DNA from: DASSBR01 sp035688265
Lineage (GTDB): Bacteria > Pseudomonadota > Gammaproteobacteria > Natronospirales > DASSBR01
NCBI GenBank assembly: GCA_035688265.1
Contig: DASSNE010000003.1
Span: 1 to 64,000, forward strand
Reading direction: 5' to 3'
Length of the DNA: 64,000 nt
The stretch's first letter is position 1; the number at the start of each line of letters is the position of its first letter. Under the pieces are notes generated by a model. It saw only the letters and a program-made list of their open reading frames with translations, did not search any database and was not told the origin of the DNA. A program made the position numbers and the translations under genes. Below, piece after piece: positions 1-10,285 of this stretch.

Positions 1-50
1 AGTCGCTGTTCTTCTTGCGGGGTCAGTTTAATTGCTGCGGCAACTCGCAT
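1..50 (-). CDS. IS630-like transposase, N-terminal edge only
   Basis: An open frame starts at an ATG at 50 on the minus strand and runs off the left edge. The 16 visible residues (MRVAAAIKLTPQEEQR) resemble the start of IS630-family transposases, which often open with a short 'I-x-L-T-x-E-E' stretch before the helix-turn-helix. Only this fragment is visible, so completeness and activity cannot be judged. The family call rests on a short N-terminus and is tentative. Confidence 0.5.
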   Translation of the reverse strand, partial: MRVAAAIKLTPQEEQR

Positions 51-85
51 TTCGCTTGTCCTGTTTCGCTCCACTCTCTGACTAA

Positions 86-122
86 GACAGAACATACGAC
101 TTTATGTTCCTTTAATTCTGTC
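86..122. repeat. Inverted repeat beside the transposase start
   Basis: Two nested inverted repeats are visible: GAACATA (90-96) with TATGTTC (103-109), and GACAGAA (86-92) with TTCTGTC (116-122). They lie 36-72 bases upstream of the transposase start. They could be part of the element's terminal repeat or of its promoter region. The other element end is outside the window, so no terminal repeat pair can be confirmed. Confidence 0.4.
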
Positions 123-159
123 GCAGTACACTAGTAGCTAGCAAGAGCCTCACCAAGCC

Positions 160-194
160 ACTAGCCACTAGCCACTGACCACTGACCAGTAGCC
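160..194. repeat. Degenerate heptamer tandem array upstream of rph
   Basis: Five consecutive 7-base units are ACTAGCC, ACTAGCC, ACTGACC, ACTGACC and AGTAGCC. The array lies between the transposase fragment and the rph promoter. It has the same period as the arrays at 1610-1637 and 18908-18935 but a different unit. Confidence 0.75.
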
Positions 195-219
195 GTCAGC
201 ATCCGGCAGTCCGAGCCGG

Positions 220-225
220 TATAAT
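220..225 (+). promoter_or_regulatory. Consensus -10 box for rph
   Basis: A perfect TATAAT lies 29 bases before the rph ATG, implying a short leader of about 20 bases. No convincing -35 hexamer is visible at the usual spacing. Confidence 0.5.
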
Positions 226-254
226 CGACGCTCCATTCGCCAAAGAACCTCCCC

Positions 255-974
255 ATGCGACCCAGCCAGCGCGCGCCCGACGAACTGCGCGAAATCCGCC
301 TTACCCGCCACTACACCCAACACGCCGAAGGTTCCGTGCTTGCCGAATTCGGCGCCACGCGCGTGCTGTGCACGGCCAGCGTCGAAGAGCGGGTGCCTCC
401 GTTTCTGAAAGGCAAAAGCCAGGGCTGGATCACCGCCGAGTACGGCATGCTGCCGCGCGCAACCCACACGCGCGGCAATCGTGAGGCGGCGCGCGGCAGG
501 CAAAGCGGCCGCACCCAGGAAATCCAGCGCCTGATCGGGCGCTCGCTCCGCGCGGTGGCCGATCTCGAAGCGCTCGGGGAGCGCACCGTCATCCTCGACT
601 GCGATGTCATCCAGGCCGACGGCGGCACGCGTACCGCGGCCATTACCGGCGCCTACGTCGCCCTCGTCGATGCCGTCGACGGCCTGATGGCGAAACGGCA
701 GATCAAACGCAACCCGATCCACGGTGCGATCGCGGCGATTTCGGTCGGTATATTTGACGGCGAGCCGGTGCTCGATCTCGATTACGCCGAAGACTCGCAC
801 GCCGAAACCGACATGAACGTGGTGATGAACGACGCCGGTGCGTTTATCGAAGTTCAGGGCACCGCCGAGGGTCATGCGTTCCGCCGCGAAGAACTCGACC
901 GGTTGCTGGATCTGGCCAGTAACGGCATCCTGCGGCTGCACGAGATTCAGGCCGAAGCGCTGGCGCAAAAGTGA
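255..974 (+). CDS. rph: Ribonuclease PH
   Basis: The 239-residue product is full length for RNase PH, a phosphorolytic 3'-5' exoribonuclease that trims tRNA 3' ends and forms a hexameric ring. The phosphate-binding arginines are visible as R86, in the region after REAARGRQSGR, and R126, in GGTRTAAITG. The ATG at 255 follows a TATAAT box at 220-225; there is only a weak Shine-Dalgarno sequence. The stop overlaps the GTG start of rdgB by 4 bases, so the two genes are probably translationally coupled. The rph-rdgB pair is a common proteobacterial arrangement linking RNA turnover and nucleotide-pool cleaning. Confidence 0.97.
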   Translation: MRPSQRAPDELREIRLTRHYTQHAEGSVLAEFGATRVLCTASVEERVPPFLKGKSQGWITAEYGMLPRATHTRGNREAARGRQSGRTQEIQRLIGRSLRAVADLEALGERTVILDCDVIQADGGTRTAAITGAYVALVDAVDGLMAKRQIKRNPIHGAIAAISVGIFDGEPVLDLDYAEDSHAETDMNVVMNDAGAFIEVQGTAEGHAFRREELDRLLDLASNGILRLHEIQAEALAQK

Positions 975-1567
975 AACTTGAACGTTTGGTCATCGCCACC
1001 GGCAATCGCGGCAAACTAGCCGAGATTCGCGAAGTGCTGGCAGGCGTGGACGTCGTGCCGCAGAGCGACTTCAACATCGAATCTGCGGAAGAAACCGGCC
1101 AGACGTTCGTCGAAAACGCCATTCTCAAGGCGCGCCATGCGGCGCAAGCGAGCGGCCTGCCCGCGCTCGCCGACGACTCGGGTCTCGAAGTCGATGCGTT
1201 GCAAGGCGCACCGGGCATTTACTCGGCGCGCTACTCGGGACCGGATGCGACCGATCAGGCCAATGTCGCGAAACTGCTCGACGCGCTGCGCGACCGGCCT
1301 GAAGCCGAGCGCGGCGCGCGCTTTCGCTGCGTGCTCGCGCTGATGCGCCACGGCACCGACCCGTCGCCGCTGATTTTTGAAGGCACGTGGAACGGGCGCA
1401 TCGCCTCCGAGCCGGCCGGTGAGAACGGCTTCGGCTACGACCCGGTATTTTTCGTGCCGGAACTGGGAAAGACCGCGGCGCAGCTTCCACCGGAGGAGAA
1501 GAATCGGCTGTCGCATCGCGGGCAGGCTTTGGCTGCGCTGCGGGAATGCCTCAGGACTAAGGACTGA
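971..1567 (+). CDS. rdgB: dITP/XTP pyrophosphatase (RdgB/HAM1)
   Basis: The 198-residue protein hydrolyses non-canonical purine nucleoside triphosphates (dITP, XTP, ITP) to monophosphates, keeping deaminated bases out of DNA. Family signatures are the N-terminal TGNRGKLAEI, the DDSGLEVDAL motif at 68-77 with its metal-binding acidic residues, and LSHRGQAL near the C-terminus. The GTG start at 971 sits inside the rph stop. The last codons (LRTKD and stop) are encoded by the left arm of a heptamer repeat element at 1553-1637, so the C-terminus appears to have been written or shaped by that repeat. Confidence 0.96.
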   Translation: MKLERLVIATGNRGKLAEIREVLAGVDVVPQSDFNIESAEETGQTFVENAILKARHAAQASGLPALADDSGLEVDALQGAPGIYSARYSGPDATDQANVAKLLDALRDRPEAERGARFRCVLALMRHGTDPSPLIFEGTWNGRIASEPAGENGFGYDPVFFVPELGKTAAQLPPEEKNRLSHRGQALAALRECLRTKD

Positions 1568-1637
1568 GTGCTTAGGACTGAGTGAAGAGAAGCCCTATAA
1601 TCGCTACCTAGTCCTTAGTCCTTAGTCCTTAGTCCTT
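1553..1637. repeat. AGTCCTT heptamer element, inverted arms around a -10 box
   Basis: The right arm has four perfect tandem copies of AGTCCTT at 1610-1637. The left arm carries the inverse units (AGGACTAAGGACT at 1553-1565, with further AGGACT copies to 1580). Between them lie AGTGAAGAGA (1581-1590) and a TATAAT box (1596-1601). A similar arrangement occurs at 21381-21450. The left arm encodes the end of rdgB, and the last T of the right arm is the first base of the proposed hemW TTG start. Confidence 0.85.
1596..1601 (+). promoter_or_regulatory. Consensus -10 box for hemW
   Basis: A TATAAT hexamer lies 35 bases before the hemW start. The predicted transcript leader would consist almost entirely of the AGTCCTT array. 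No clear -35 box is visible. Confidence 0.45.
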
Positions 1638-2797
1638 TGCCTTTACGACCGCCACCGCTAAGCCTCTACGTCCACCTGCCCTGGTGCGTGCAGAAGTGCC
1701 CGTACTGCGACTTCAACTCGCACCCGCTGCGCGCGGCGCTGCCCGAACAGGATTATCTCGCCGCGCTGCTGCGCGATCTGGCCGACGAACTCGCGCGCGC
1801 GCCGGACCGGACGATCGACACCGTCTTCTTTGGCGGCGGCACGCCGAGCCTGTTCAGCGCGGGTGCCATCGCGCGCGTTCTGGATGCTACTGGGGATCAG
1901 CTCGCCGCCGATGCGGAAATCACCCTCGAAGCGAATCCCGGTACGGTCGAACACGGCGCATTCGCGGCCTACCGCGCCGCCGGCATCAATCGGTTGTCGC
2001 TGGGCGCGCAAAGTTTCGATGCCGCCGCATTGAAGCGCCTCGGCCGCATTCACGGCCCGAATGAAATCGGGCGCGCCGTCGACGAGGCGCGCGCGGCGGG
2101 ACTGGAGAATTTCAATCTCGATCTGATGTACGGTCTGCCCGAGCAGTCGCTGGAGCTGGCGCTCGCCGATGTCGAGCACGCCATTGCGCTCGACCCGGCG
2201 CACATTTCGCACTACCAGCTCACGCTCGAACCGCAAACACCGTTTGCGAAGCACCCGCCGCCGCTGCCCGACGACGACACGATCTGGACGATGCAGACCG
2301 AGTGCCAGGCCGCGCTCGCGGCCGCCGGCTTCGTGCAATACGAAACGTCGGCCTACGCGCGCGATGGCCGCCGGTGCCGCCACAACCTGAACTACTGGCG
2401 CTACGGCGATTACCTCGGCATCGGCGCCGGTGCGCACGGCAAGCTGACCGACGCCGCGAACGGCCGCATCATTCGCCGCGAGAAGCTGCGCCATCCGAGC
2501 CGCTACATGCGGGCCGCGGGCTCACCCGCGGTATTCACCGAAACCGCGGTCGCCGATAATGACCGCATGTTCGAATTCATGCTGAATGCGCTGCGGCTCA
2601 ATGCCGGCTTTGATCGCCGGCTGTTCGAAACGCGCACCGGGTGCGCGCTCGACGCCGCCGATGCGGCGCTGGCGCAGGCCATGAAGCTGGGACTGCTGCA
2701 GCACGAGGGCGACCGCTGGTTCCCGAGCGATCGGGGGCGGGCGTACTTGAACGACCTGCAGGCGCTGTTCCTGCCTGAAGAAGGTCAGGCTGCATGA
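1637..2797 (+). CDS. hemW: HemW, radical-SAM heme chaperone (HemN-like)
   Basis: The 386-residue radical-SAM protein has the iron-sulfur cluster motif WCVQKCPYC (C17, C21, C24), followed by an FGGGTPSL glycine-rich SAM-binding segment near residue 65 and a HemN C-terminal domain (HNLNYWRYGDYLGIGAGAH). Proteins of this length and context are HemW, a heme-trafficking chaperone, rather than the true coproporphyrinogen dehydrogenase HemN. The start is a TTG whose first base ends an AGTCCTT array. The downstream CPXCG gene overlaps by 4 bases, suggesting coupling. Confidence 0.92.
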   Translation: MPLRPPPLSLYVHLPWCVQKCPYCDFNSHPLRAALPEQDYLAALLRDLADELARAPDRTIDTVFFGGGTPSLFSAGAIARVLDATGDQLAADAEITLEANPGTVEHGAFAAYRAAGINRLSLGAQSFDAAALKRLGRIHGPNEIGRAVDEARAAGLENFNLDLMYGLPEQSLELALADVEHAIALDPAHISHYQLTLEPQTPFAKHPPPLPDDDTIWTMQTECQAALAAAGFVQYETSAYARDGRRCRHNLNYWRYGDYLGIGAGAHGKLTDAANGRIIRREKLRHPSRYMRAAGSPAVFTETAVADNDRMFEFMLNALRLNAGFDRRLFETRTGCALDAADAALAQAMKLGLLQHEGDRWFPSDRGRAYLNDLQALFLPEEGQAA

Positions 2798-2988
2798 ATC
2801 CGCTTGAGGAAAAGGATGTCGCGTGCCCGTACTGCGGCGAGACGTTCGGCGTCGTGCTGGATCTCACCGGCGGCGATCAACGCTACATCCAGGACTGCGA
2901 GATCTGCTGCCAGCCGATCGAATTCGACGTGCGGGTGGATCCGGAGATGGAAACGGCGACGGTCGACGTGTGGCAGTCGGACGAATAG
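2794..2988 (+). CDS. CPXCG motif-containing cysteine-rich protein
   Basis: This 64-residue acidic protein has a CPYCG knuckle at 11-15 and a second CEICC cluster at 35-39, followed by an E-F-D-V-x-V strand typical of the CPXCG family. It probably binds zinc or another metal; its function is unknown. It starts inside the hemW stop (ATGA overlap) and ends one base before the convergent ubiA stop. Confidence 0.85.
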   Translation: MNPLEEKDVACPYCGETFGVVLDLTGGDQRYIQDCEICCQPIEFDVRVDPEMETATVDVWQSDE

Positions 2989-2989
2989 C

Positions 2990-4042
2990 CTAGCCGTTGA
3001 AAATATAGCTCAACGCCAGGCCGACAAAAATCGCCCCGCCAAACCAGTTGTTGTTCATGAATGCCTGGAAACACGCCGCCGGCTTGCGTTTGCGAATCAG
3101 CCACTGCTCGTAAATCGCAAACACCGCCGCCGCGCCCAGCCCCCAATAGAACGCCGGCCCCAACTGCATCTGCCGGCCGACCAGCGCGAGCGTCAGCAGC
3201 ACCACCGCGTGCAGAATCGCGATCATCAGGCGGTCGTTGTCGCCGAACAGGATGGCGGACGACTTGACGCCGATCCTGAGGTCGTCCTCCCGATCCGCCA
3301 TTGCGTAGGCGGTGTCGTAGGCCGTGGCCCAGAAAATATTGGCGATGAACAGCAGCCACGCCACCGTCGGTAACGCGCCGAGCTGCGCGGCAAATGCCAT
3401 CGGAATCGCCCAGCCGAAGGCCATGCCGAGATACGGCTGCGGCAGCCACGTGTAGCGCTTCATGAACGGGTAGCTCACCGCGAGAAAGAGACCGGCGATG
3501 GCGAGATACTGTGTCAGGCGGTTCATCGTCAGCACGAGGCCGACCGCGATCAGCACGAGCACCGCGAACACGATCATCGCCTCGGGCACGCTGACCTCGC
3601 CCGTCGCCAGCGGCCGTTCGCGCGTGCGGCGGACGTGCGGGTCGAACTTGCGATCGGCGAAGTCGTTCATCACGCAGCCGGCGGAACGCATCACGAATAC
3701 GCCGACGACGAACACGACGAACACCAGCGGGTCGGGCCGGCCGCCGCTCGCGATCCAGATCGCCCACAGCGTCGGCCACAACAGCAGGAATGCGCCGATC
3801 GGCCGGTTCAGGCGCGTGAGCCGCGCGTAGGCATCGAGACGATCGGTGACGGCGGGCAGGGTGCGGGTCGCGAAGGCGCTGCGGCGTGCGCGCTGGAAGC
3901 GCTTGCGGAAATCGGGAGGGCCGGTTTCGATGCGCGGCAGGCGTGCGACGATGCGTCGCCACAGCGGCGGATTGAGTTGCGGCGACAGCTTCGGCCGCTC
4001 CCACTTCGATGCCATCGCCCGCTTCTTCGAGCGGCGCATCAT
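2990..4042 (-). CDS. ubiA: 4-hydroxybenzoate polyprenyltransferase
   Basis: This integral membrane prenyltransferase attaches the polyprenyl tail to 4-hydroxybenzoate in ubiquinone synthesis. Both aspartate-rich motifs are present (NDFADRKFDPHVRRTRERP and DREDDLRIG), as are multiple hydrophobic helices from LTRLNRPIGAFLLLWPTLWAIW onward. The ATG at 4042 overlaps the ubiC stop (ATGA), giving 350 residues. About 60 basic residues precede the usual UbiA start, so the N-terminus is longer than in E. coli UbiA; a later ATG at 4015 is an alternative start. The ubiC-ubiA pair supplies and then uses 4-hydroxybenzoate. Confidence 0.93.
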   Translation of the reverse strand: MMRRSKKRAMASKWERPKLSPQLNPPLWRRIVARLPRIETGPPDFRKRFQRARRSAFATRTLPAVTDRLDAYARLTRLNRPIGAFLLLWPTLWAIWIASGGRPDPLVFVVFVVGVFVMRSAGCVMNDFADRKFDPHVRRTRERPLATGEVSVPEAMIVFAVLVLIAVGLVLTMNRLTQYLAIAGLFLAVSYPFMKRYTWLPQPYLGMAFGWAIPMAFAAQLGALPTVAWLLFIANIFWATAYDTAYAMADREDDLRIGVKSSAILFGDNDRLMIAILHAVVLLTLALVGRQMQLGPAFYWGLGAAAVFAIYEQWLIRKRKPAACFQAFMNNNWFGGAIFVGLALSYIFNG

Positions 4043-4599
4043 CGCCAGGGTGTTGCGCCGTGGAGAAAGCATTCGGATATATAAAGCGATTGATCGCCGA
4101 CGCTCAAGACCGAGCGTCGCGCCCAAAGACCGCCGGTGCCGTTCGCGATCGCCGCGTCCGGGAACAGCGCCGCCACGTCATCGAGCCAGGCGACTTCGAG
4201 CGGACTGCGCCGCGCGCTTGGCTGGTCGAATGCCCAATCGCCCAGCGGCTTGCGGCCGAGGTCGCGCAGCCGCGCTTCCGGCTCGCCGCCGTCGACAGCC
4301 AGTGTCCGGGCGTAGACCCACGGCGTCGTGCCGCAGCATAGATGGACCTCGCGCACAAAGCCGTGCCCGCGGCCGGTCCAGGCGGTCTCGTCCGCCGTGA
4401 GCACCGCGGTGCCGCTGCGCAGGATGCGAACGCCGAAACCGGCGTCGCAACGACTGCGCAGGCGCGCGGTCAATGAGCCGGATTCGGTGAGCCAGGGCCA
4501 CAGTTCGCGGGGACGTGCAGTCTCGGGAACCGTGTCCGGCGAGCGCCACTGGGGCAAGCGGACGGCGACAGGACGCGCCTCGGCGGAAAATTCTTTCAT
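4039..4599 (-). CDS. ubiC: Chorismate pyruvate-lyase
   Basis: The 186-residue protein matches UbiC, which converts chorismate to 4-hydroxybenzoate and pyruvate, the first committed ubiquinone step. The conserved core includes VREVHLCCG and WVYARTL, followed by the LGDWAF-type segment. It overlaps ubiA by 4 bases. A TAGAAT -10 box ends six bases before the ATG, which would make the message leaderless. There is no gene between ubiC and recG, only a short decayed heptamer repeat. Confidence 0.92.
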   Translation of the reverse strand: MKEFSAEARPVAVRLPQWRSPDTVPETARPRELWPWLTESGSLTARLRSRCDAGFGVRILRSGTAVLTADETAWTGRGHGFVREVHLCCGTTPWVYARTLAVDGGEPEARLRDLGRKPLGDWAFDQPSARRSPLEVAWLDDVAALFPDAAIANGTGGLWARRSVLSVGDQSLYISECFLHGATPWR

Positions 4600-4605
4600 G
4601 ACGCA

Positions 4606-4611
4606 ATTCTA
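4606..4611 (-). promoter_or_regulatory. -10 box placed for a leaderless ubiC transcript
   Basis: On the minus strand TAGAAT is followed by six bases and then the ubiC ATG, so transcription would start at or next to the start codon. A possible -35 (TTGGTC, 4632-4627) is 15 bases away, shorter than ideal. Confidence 0.45.
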
Positions 4612-4623
4612 ACAGGAGTTAAA

Positions 4624-4644
4624 AAGGACCAAGTCCTCAGTCCT

Positions 4645-4646
<2 letters not shown>
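4624..4646. repeat. Short decayed heptamer hairpin at the recG stop
   Basis: AAGGACC is followed by AAGTCCTCAGTCCTTC, an inverted pair of the AGTCCTT unit seen at 1610-1637. The recG stop codon (4645-4647) falls at its edge. It may act as a weak hairpin, but no T-run is visible for recG. Confidence 0.55.
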
Positions 4647-6740
<2,094 letters not shown>

Positions 6741-6744
<4 letters not shown>

Positions 6745-7118
6745 AGAGACAGAATGGCTTCCACTTCGACGGCCGCGCCTTTGGGCAGGCCGGCGACGGC
6801 GATTGCGGCGCGCGCCGGATACGGCTCTTCGAAATAACCAGCCATCACCTCGTTGACTACCGGGTAATCGGCGAGGTCCCCGAGGTAGACCGTCAACTTG
6901 ACGATTTTGTCGAGCCCGCCGCCGGCCGCGGCTGCCACCGCGCGCAGGTTATCGAATACCTGGCGCGCCTGTGCCTCGACCGTCGCTGCGACCAGTTCGC
7001 CGGTCGCGGGATCGAGCCCGATCTGGCCGGACAGGTAAACGGTATCGCCGGCGCGCACGGCCTGCGAGTATGGACCGATAGCCGCTGGCGCCTTGTCGGT
7101 GGAAATGGCCGTGATCAT
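6741..7118 (-). CDS. ridA: RidA family enamine/imine deaminase
   Basis: The 125-residue RidA/YjgF/UK114 protein hydrolyses reactive 2-aminoacrylate-type enamines released by PLP enzymes. The signatures APAAIGPYSQAV, YLSGQIGLDP and KLTVYLGDL are present, as is the C-terminal PKGAAVEVEAI strand. The catalytic arginine is in the YPARAAI segment. A strong Shine-Dalgarno GAAGGAG precedes the ATG. It sits 15 bases after spoT and overlaps recG by 4 bases, so it is part of the same operon. Confidence 0.95.
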
Positions 7119-7133
7119 TGCAACTCCTTCGTT

Positions 7134-9290
7134 TTAGAATCTTGTGCGCGCAATCCTGAGGACCTGCGGCATGTTGCGCAAGTGGCGCATGATCCGCGCG
7201 AGGTGCTTGCGGTCCTGCACCGAGAACACCATGTTGAGCGTCGAAGTCTGGCCGTCGCGCTCCTGCAGCGAGACATGTTCGATGTTCGACCCCAGTTCCG
7301 CAATCGTCGCCGCGACCGTCGCCAGCACGCCGCGCTGGTTGGCCACCTCGCAGCGAATTTCGACGGCGAACTCGCGGCCGATATCCTTCTCCCACTGCAC
7401 TTCCAGCCACTTGTCCGGCTGGCTGCGGTAATCGGCGAGGTTGCGGCAACTGTCGCGGTGAATGACGATGCCGCGCCCGGCACTGAGATAGCCGATGATC
7501 GGGTCGCCGGGAATTGGGTGGCAGCAGCGGCCGAGGCTGACGACCATGCCTTCGGTGCCCTTGATTGCCAGCGGCCCGCTCGCCGCCGGTTCGCCTTCGC
7601 GCGCGGCATCCGGCAGCAGGCGGCGCGCGACCAGCGGCGCGAGCCGTTCGCCCAGGCCGATCTGCTCCATCAGGTCGTCGATGCCCGCCAGCTTGAAGTC
7701 GGCGAGCACCGTCTCGATTTGTGCCGCCGGCAGCTTTTTCAGCCGGGTCTTGTAGCTTTCCAGCGCGCGCTCGAGCAGCCGGCGGCCGAGCAGAATCGCC
7801 TTGTCGCGCTTGAGGTTCTTCAGGTAATGACGGATGTTGGCACGCGCCTTCGCCGTCACGACGAAGTCGAGCCACGCCGGGTTCGGAATCGCGCCCTTCG
7901 CGGTGATGATCTCGACCGTCTGGCCGTTCACCAGCGGCGTGCGCAGCGGAATCATGCGCCGGTCAACCTTCGCCGCGACGCAGGCGTTACCGACGTCGGT
8001 ATGCACCGCGTAGGCGAAGTCGACTGCGGTCGCGCCGCGCGGCAGCCGGCGGATGTCACCTTGCGGCGTGAACACGTACACCTCGTCCGGGAACAGGTCG
8101 ACCTTGACGTTTTCGAGAAACTCGACCGAACTCGCCGCGCCCTTCTGCATGTCCAGCATGCCGCGCAGCCATTCGCGGGCGCGCGCCTCCGGTGCGGTCG
8201 CGGCGGTTTCATGCGACTTGTACAGCCAATGCGCGGCGACGCCCGATTCGGCAATCTTGTGCATCGCCTCGGTGCGGATCTGCACCTCGACCGGCGCGCC
8301 GCGCGGCCCGATCAGCACCGTGTGCAATGACTGGTAGCCATTGCCCTTGGGGATCGCGATGTAATCCTTGAAGCGGCCCGGCGCCGGCTTGTAGCAGGCA
8401 TGCACGATGCCGAGTGCGCGGTAGCAAGCATCGACCGAATCGACGACGATGCGGAAGCCGTACATGTCCATGATCTCGCGCAGCGGCAGCCGCTTGGTGC
8501 GCATCTTCATGTAGACGCTGTACAAATGCTTTTCGCGCCCGGCGATGCGCGCCTCGACGCCCTCGCGCTTGAGCGCCTGGCGGAACACGCCGGTGATCTT
8601 GCGGACGATCTCCTTGTGGTGGCCGCGGCTGCGCTTGATCTGGCGCGCGAGCACGCGGTAGCGCTTCGGGTACAGTGCGCGAAAACCGAGATCCTCGAGT
8701 TCGAGGCGCATCGTGTTCATGCCCAGGCGGTGGGCGATCGGCGCGTAAATCTCCAGCGTTTCGCGCGCGATCCGGCGGCGCTTGGGGGGCGGCATGACGC
8801 CCAGCGTGCGCATGTTGTGCAGGCGGTCCGCGAGCTTCATCAGGATCACGCGGATATCCTCGACCATCGCCAGCAGCATCTTGCGGAAGTTCTCCGCCTG
8901 CGCTTCGGCGCGGCTCTGGAACCGGATCTGGGTCAGCTTGCTGACGCCATCTACCAGTTCGGCGACCTCCTCCCCGAATGCGGCCGCGATTTCATCCTTT
9001 GAATTGGGAGTGTCCTCGATGACGTCGTGCAGCACGGCCGCGGTAATGGTCGCGGCATCCATGCGCATATCGGCCAGAATGCCAGCGACGGCGACGGGGT
9101 GGGAAATGTATGGTTCGCCGGAAATACGACGCTGCCCCTCGTGGGCATGCGCGCCGAAATCATAGGCGCGGCGAACCGTGTCCACCTGCTCCGGGCTGAG
9201 ATAGGTTTCCAGCCGCGCGAGGAGATGGTCGATGCCGGCCGAACGGCGTTCGCGGCCGGCACGAGTCAACAATGAAGTTGCATGCGCCAT
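7134..9290 (-). CDS. spoT: Bifunctional (p)ppGpp synthetase/hydrolase
   Basis: The 718-residue RelA/SpoT-type enzyme makes and degrades the stringent-response alarmone. The HD hydrolase motif is intact (HDVIEDT near residue 85). The synthetase domain carries RFKDYIAIPKGNGYQSLHT; the RFKD form is typical of bifunctional rather than synthetase-only enzymes. A TGS domain (VYVFTPQGDIRRLPRG) and a C-terminal ACT domain follow. It lies downstream of rpoZ and upstream of ridA-recG; the usual gmk gene is not in the preceding position. Confidence 0.97.
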   Translation of the reverse strand: MAHATSLLTRAGRERRSAGIDHLLARLETYLSPEQVDTVRRAYDFGAHAHEGQRRISGEPYISHPVAVAGILADMRMDAATITAAVLHDVIEDTPNSKDEIAAAFGEEVAELVDGVSKLTQIRFQSRAEAQAENFRKMLLAMVEDIRVILMKLADRLHNMRTLGVMPPPKRRRIARETLEIYAPIAHRLGMNTMRLELEDLGFRALYPKRYRVLARQIKRSRGHHKEIVRKITGVFRQALKREGVEARIAGREKHLYSVYMKMRTKRLPLREIMDMYGFRIVVDSVDACYRALGIVHACYKPAPGRFKDYIAIPKGNGYQSLHTVLIGPRGAPVEVQIRTEAMHKIAESGVAAHWLYKSHETAATAPEARAREWLRGMLDMQKGAASSVEFLENVKVDLFPDEVYVFTPQGDIRRLPRGATAVDFAYAVHTDVGNACVAAKVDRRMIPLRTPLVNGQTVEIITAKGAIPNPAWLDFVVTAKARANIRHYLKNLKRDKAILLGRRLLERALESYKTRLKKLPAAQIETVLADFKLAGIDDLMEQIGLGERLAPLVARRLLPDAAREGEPAASGPLAIKGTEGMVVSLGRCCHPIPGDPIIGYLSAGRGIVIHRDSCRNLADYRSQPDKWLEVQWEKDIGREFAVEIRCEVANQRGVLATVAATIAELGSNIEHVSLQERDGQTSTLNMVFSVQDRKHLARIMRHLRNMPQVLRIARTRF

Positions 9291-9349
9291 ACGAGGTGCA
9301 GTTTACACCTTTGGCGCGGGGGCTTTCGGAGGTGAAAGTCTCGTCGGTC

Positions 9350-9646
9350 TTACTGCGGCGAGCCGGTGTCTTCCTGCGGGGAAATGAAGTCTTCGGGCGT
9401 CGGCTCGATGATTTCCGGCTCCTCGACGCGGACCGGCTGCGGCCGCTCCGGCTCGTCGAGAATCGAGCGGTCGACGTGGCCCTCGGCGATCTCGCGCAGC
9501 GCCACCACGGTCGGCTTGTCGTTCTCAAGCGGCACCGTTGCCTCCATGCCGTGGCTCAACTGGCGCGCGCGCCGGGTCGCGACCAGCACGAGCTGAAACA
9601 GATTATCGACGTTGTCGAGGCAATCCTCGACGGTAACGCGTGCCAT
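9350..9646 (-). CDS. rpoZ: RNA polymerase omega subunit
   Basis: The 98-residue protein begins MARVTVEDCLDNVDNLFQLVLVA-type sequence and contains the RRARQL and KPTVVALREIAEG motifs of omega, which helps assemble RNA polymerase and in some bacteria forms part of the ppGpp site. The C-terminus is an acidic, proline-rich tail of about 35 residues. It is the first gene before spoT, the standard arrangement. gmk, often upstream, is absent here. Confidence 0.95.
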   Translation of the reverse strand: MARVTVEDCLDNVDNLFQLVLVATRRARQLSHGMEATVPLENDKPTVVALREIAEGHVDRSILDEPERPQPVRVEEPEIIEPTPEDFISPQEDTGSPQ

Positions 9647-9688
9647 AAATGCTCCGTGAATGCTGCAACTGCGCGAAATACAAGCGAT

Positions 9689-10285
9689 TTATTCTAGTCG
9701 ATCGCCGCGGACAAGTCTATCGGCGGGAACGACGCGCCGATTCGCGACCGTGCTCGACAATGCGATGGCGAGCAACGCGACGATCATCACGATGATCGAA
9801 CGCCAGATTCCGGGTTGATAAACCATCAGCACGACAACGCCCGCCACCCCCCATGCGCCAAGCGCCACGTGCACCAGCGGCGCCGGGTCCCGGAGCGCGG
9901 TTTCAAGCGCCGGCGACAACGTCGCGCCGCTGTCGGCGACCAGCCGGGCGAGCGTCATGTTGCGCCGCTTGCCTGATGCTTTCCCATACGCTGCCAGCCC
10001 GACGAGGACGACAAACGAGACCGCGGCCCATCCCCAGTGCGCCCCTGCCAGAACCAGCATCGTCGTCATGTAACAGCCGCTCAACAGGATCAGCAAGGTC
10101 GCCGGGGCGAACAGGCGTGGAATCCAGCGTGCCGTCGCAAGCAGCCGCCGCACTTCATCCGCGGTTGCCGCCTGGCGCGTCAACAGCACCACCGTCGCCT
10201 GCAGCGCCATTGCCGCGACCATCAGCAAAACCGCCAGCAAATGGACCAGCAATACGAATGCGAACAAGCGGTCCACAATCAGCAT
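9689..10285 (-). CDS. Multi-spanning inner membrane protein, unknown function
   Basis: The 198-residue hydrophobic protein has about five predicted membrane helices (near residues 8-35, 55-78, 80-100, 138-158 and 165-183) joined by short basic loops. Its layout is reminiscent of DUF2269-like or CopD-like small membrane proteins, but no signature residue is strong enough to assign a family. It overlaps the preceding secreted-protein gene by 7 bases and is the last gene of the 9.7-13.4 kb minus-strand cluster. Confidence 0.75.
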   Translation of the reverse strand: MLIVDRLFAFVLLVHLLAVLLMVAAMALQATVVLLTRQAATADEVRRLLATARWIPRLFAPATLLILLSGCYMTTMLVLAGAHWGWAAVSFVVLVGLAAYGKASGKRRNMTLARLVADSGATLSPALETALRDPAPLVHVALGAWGVAGVVVLMVYQPGIWRSIIVMIVALLAIALSSTVANRRVVPADRLVRGDRLE

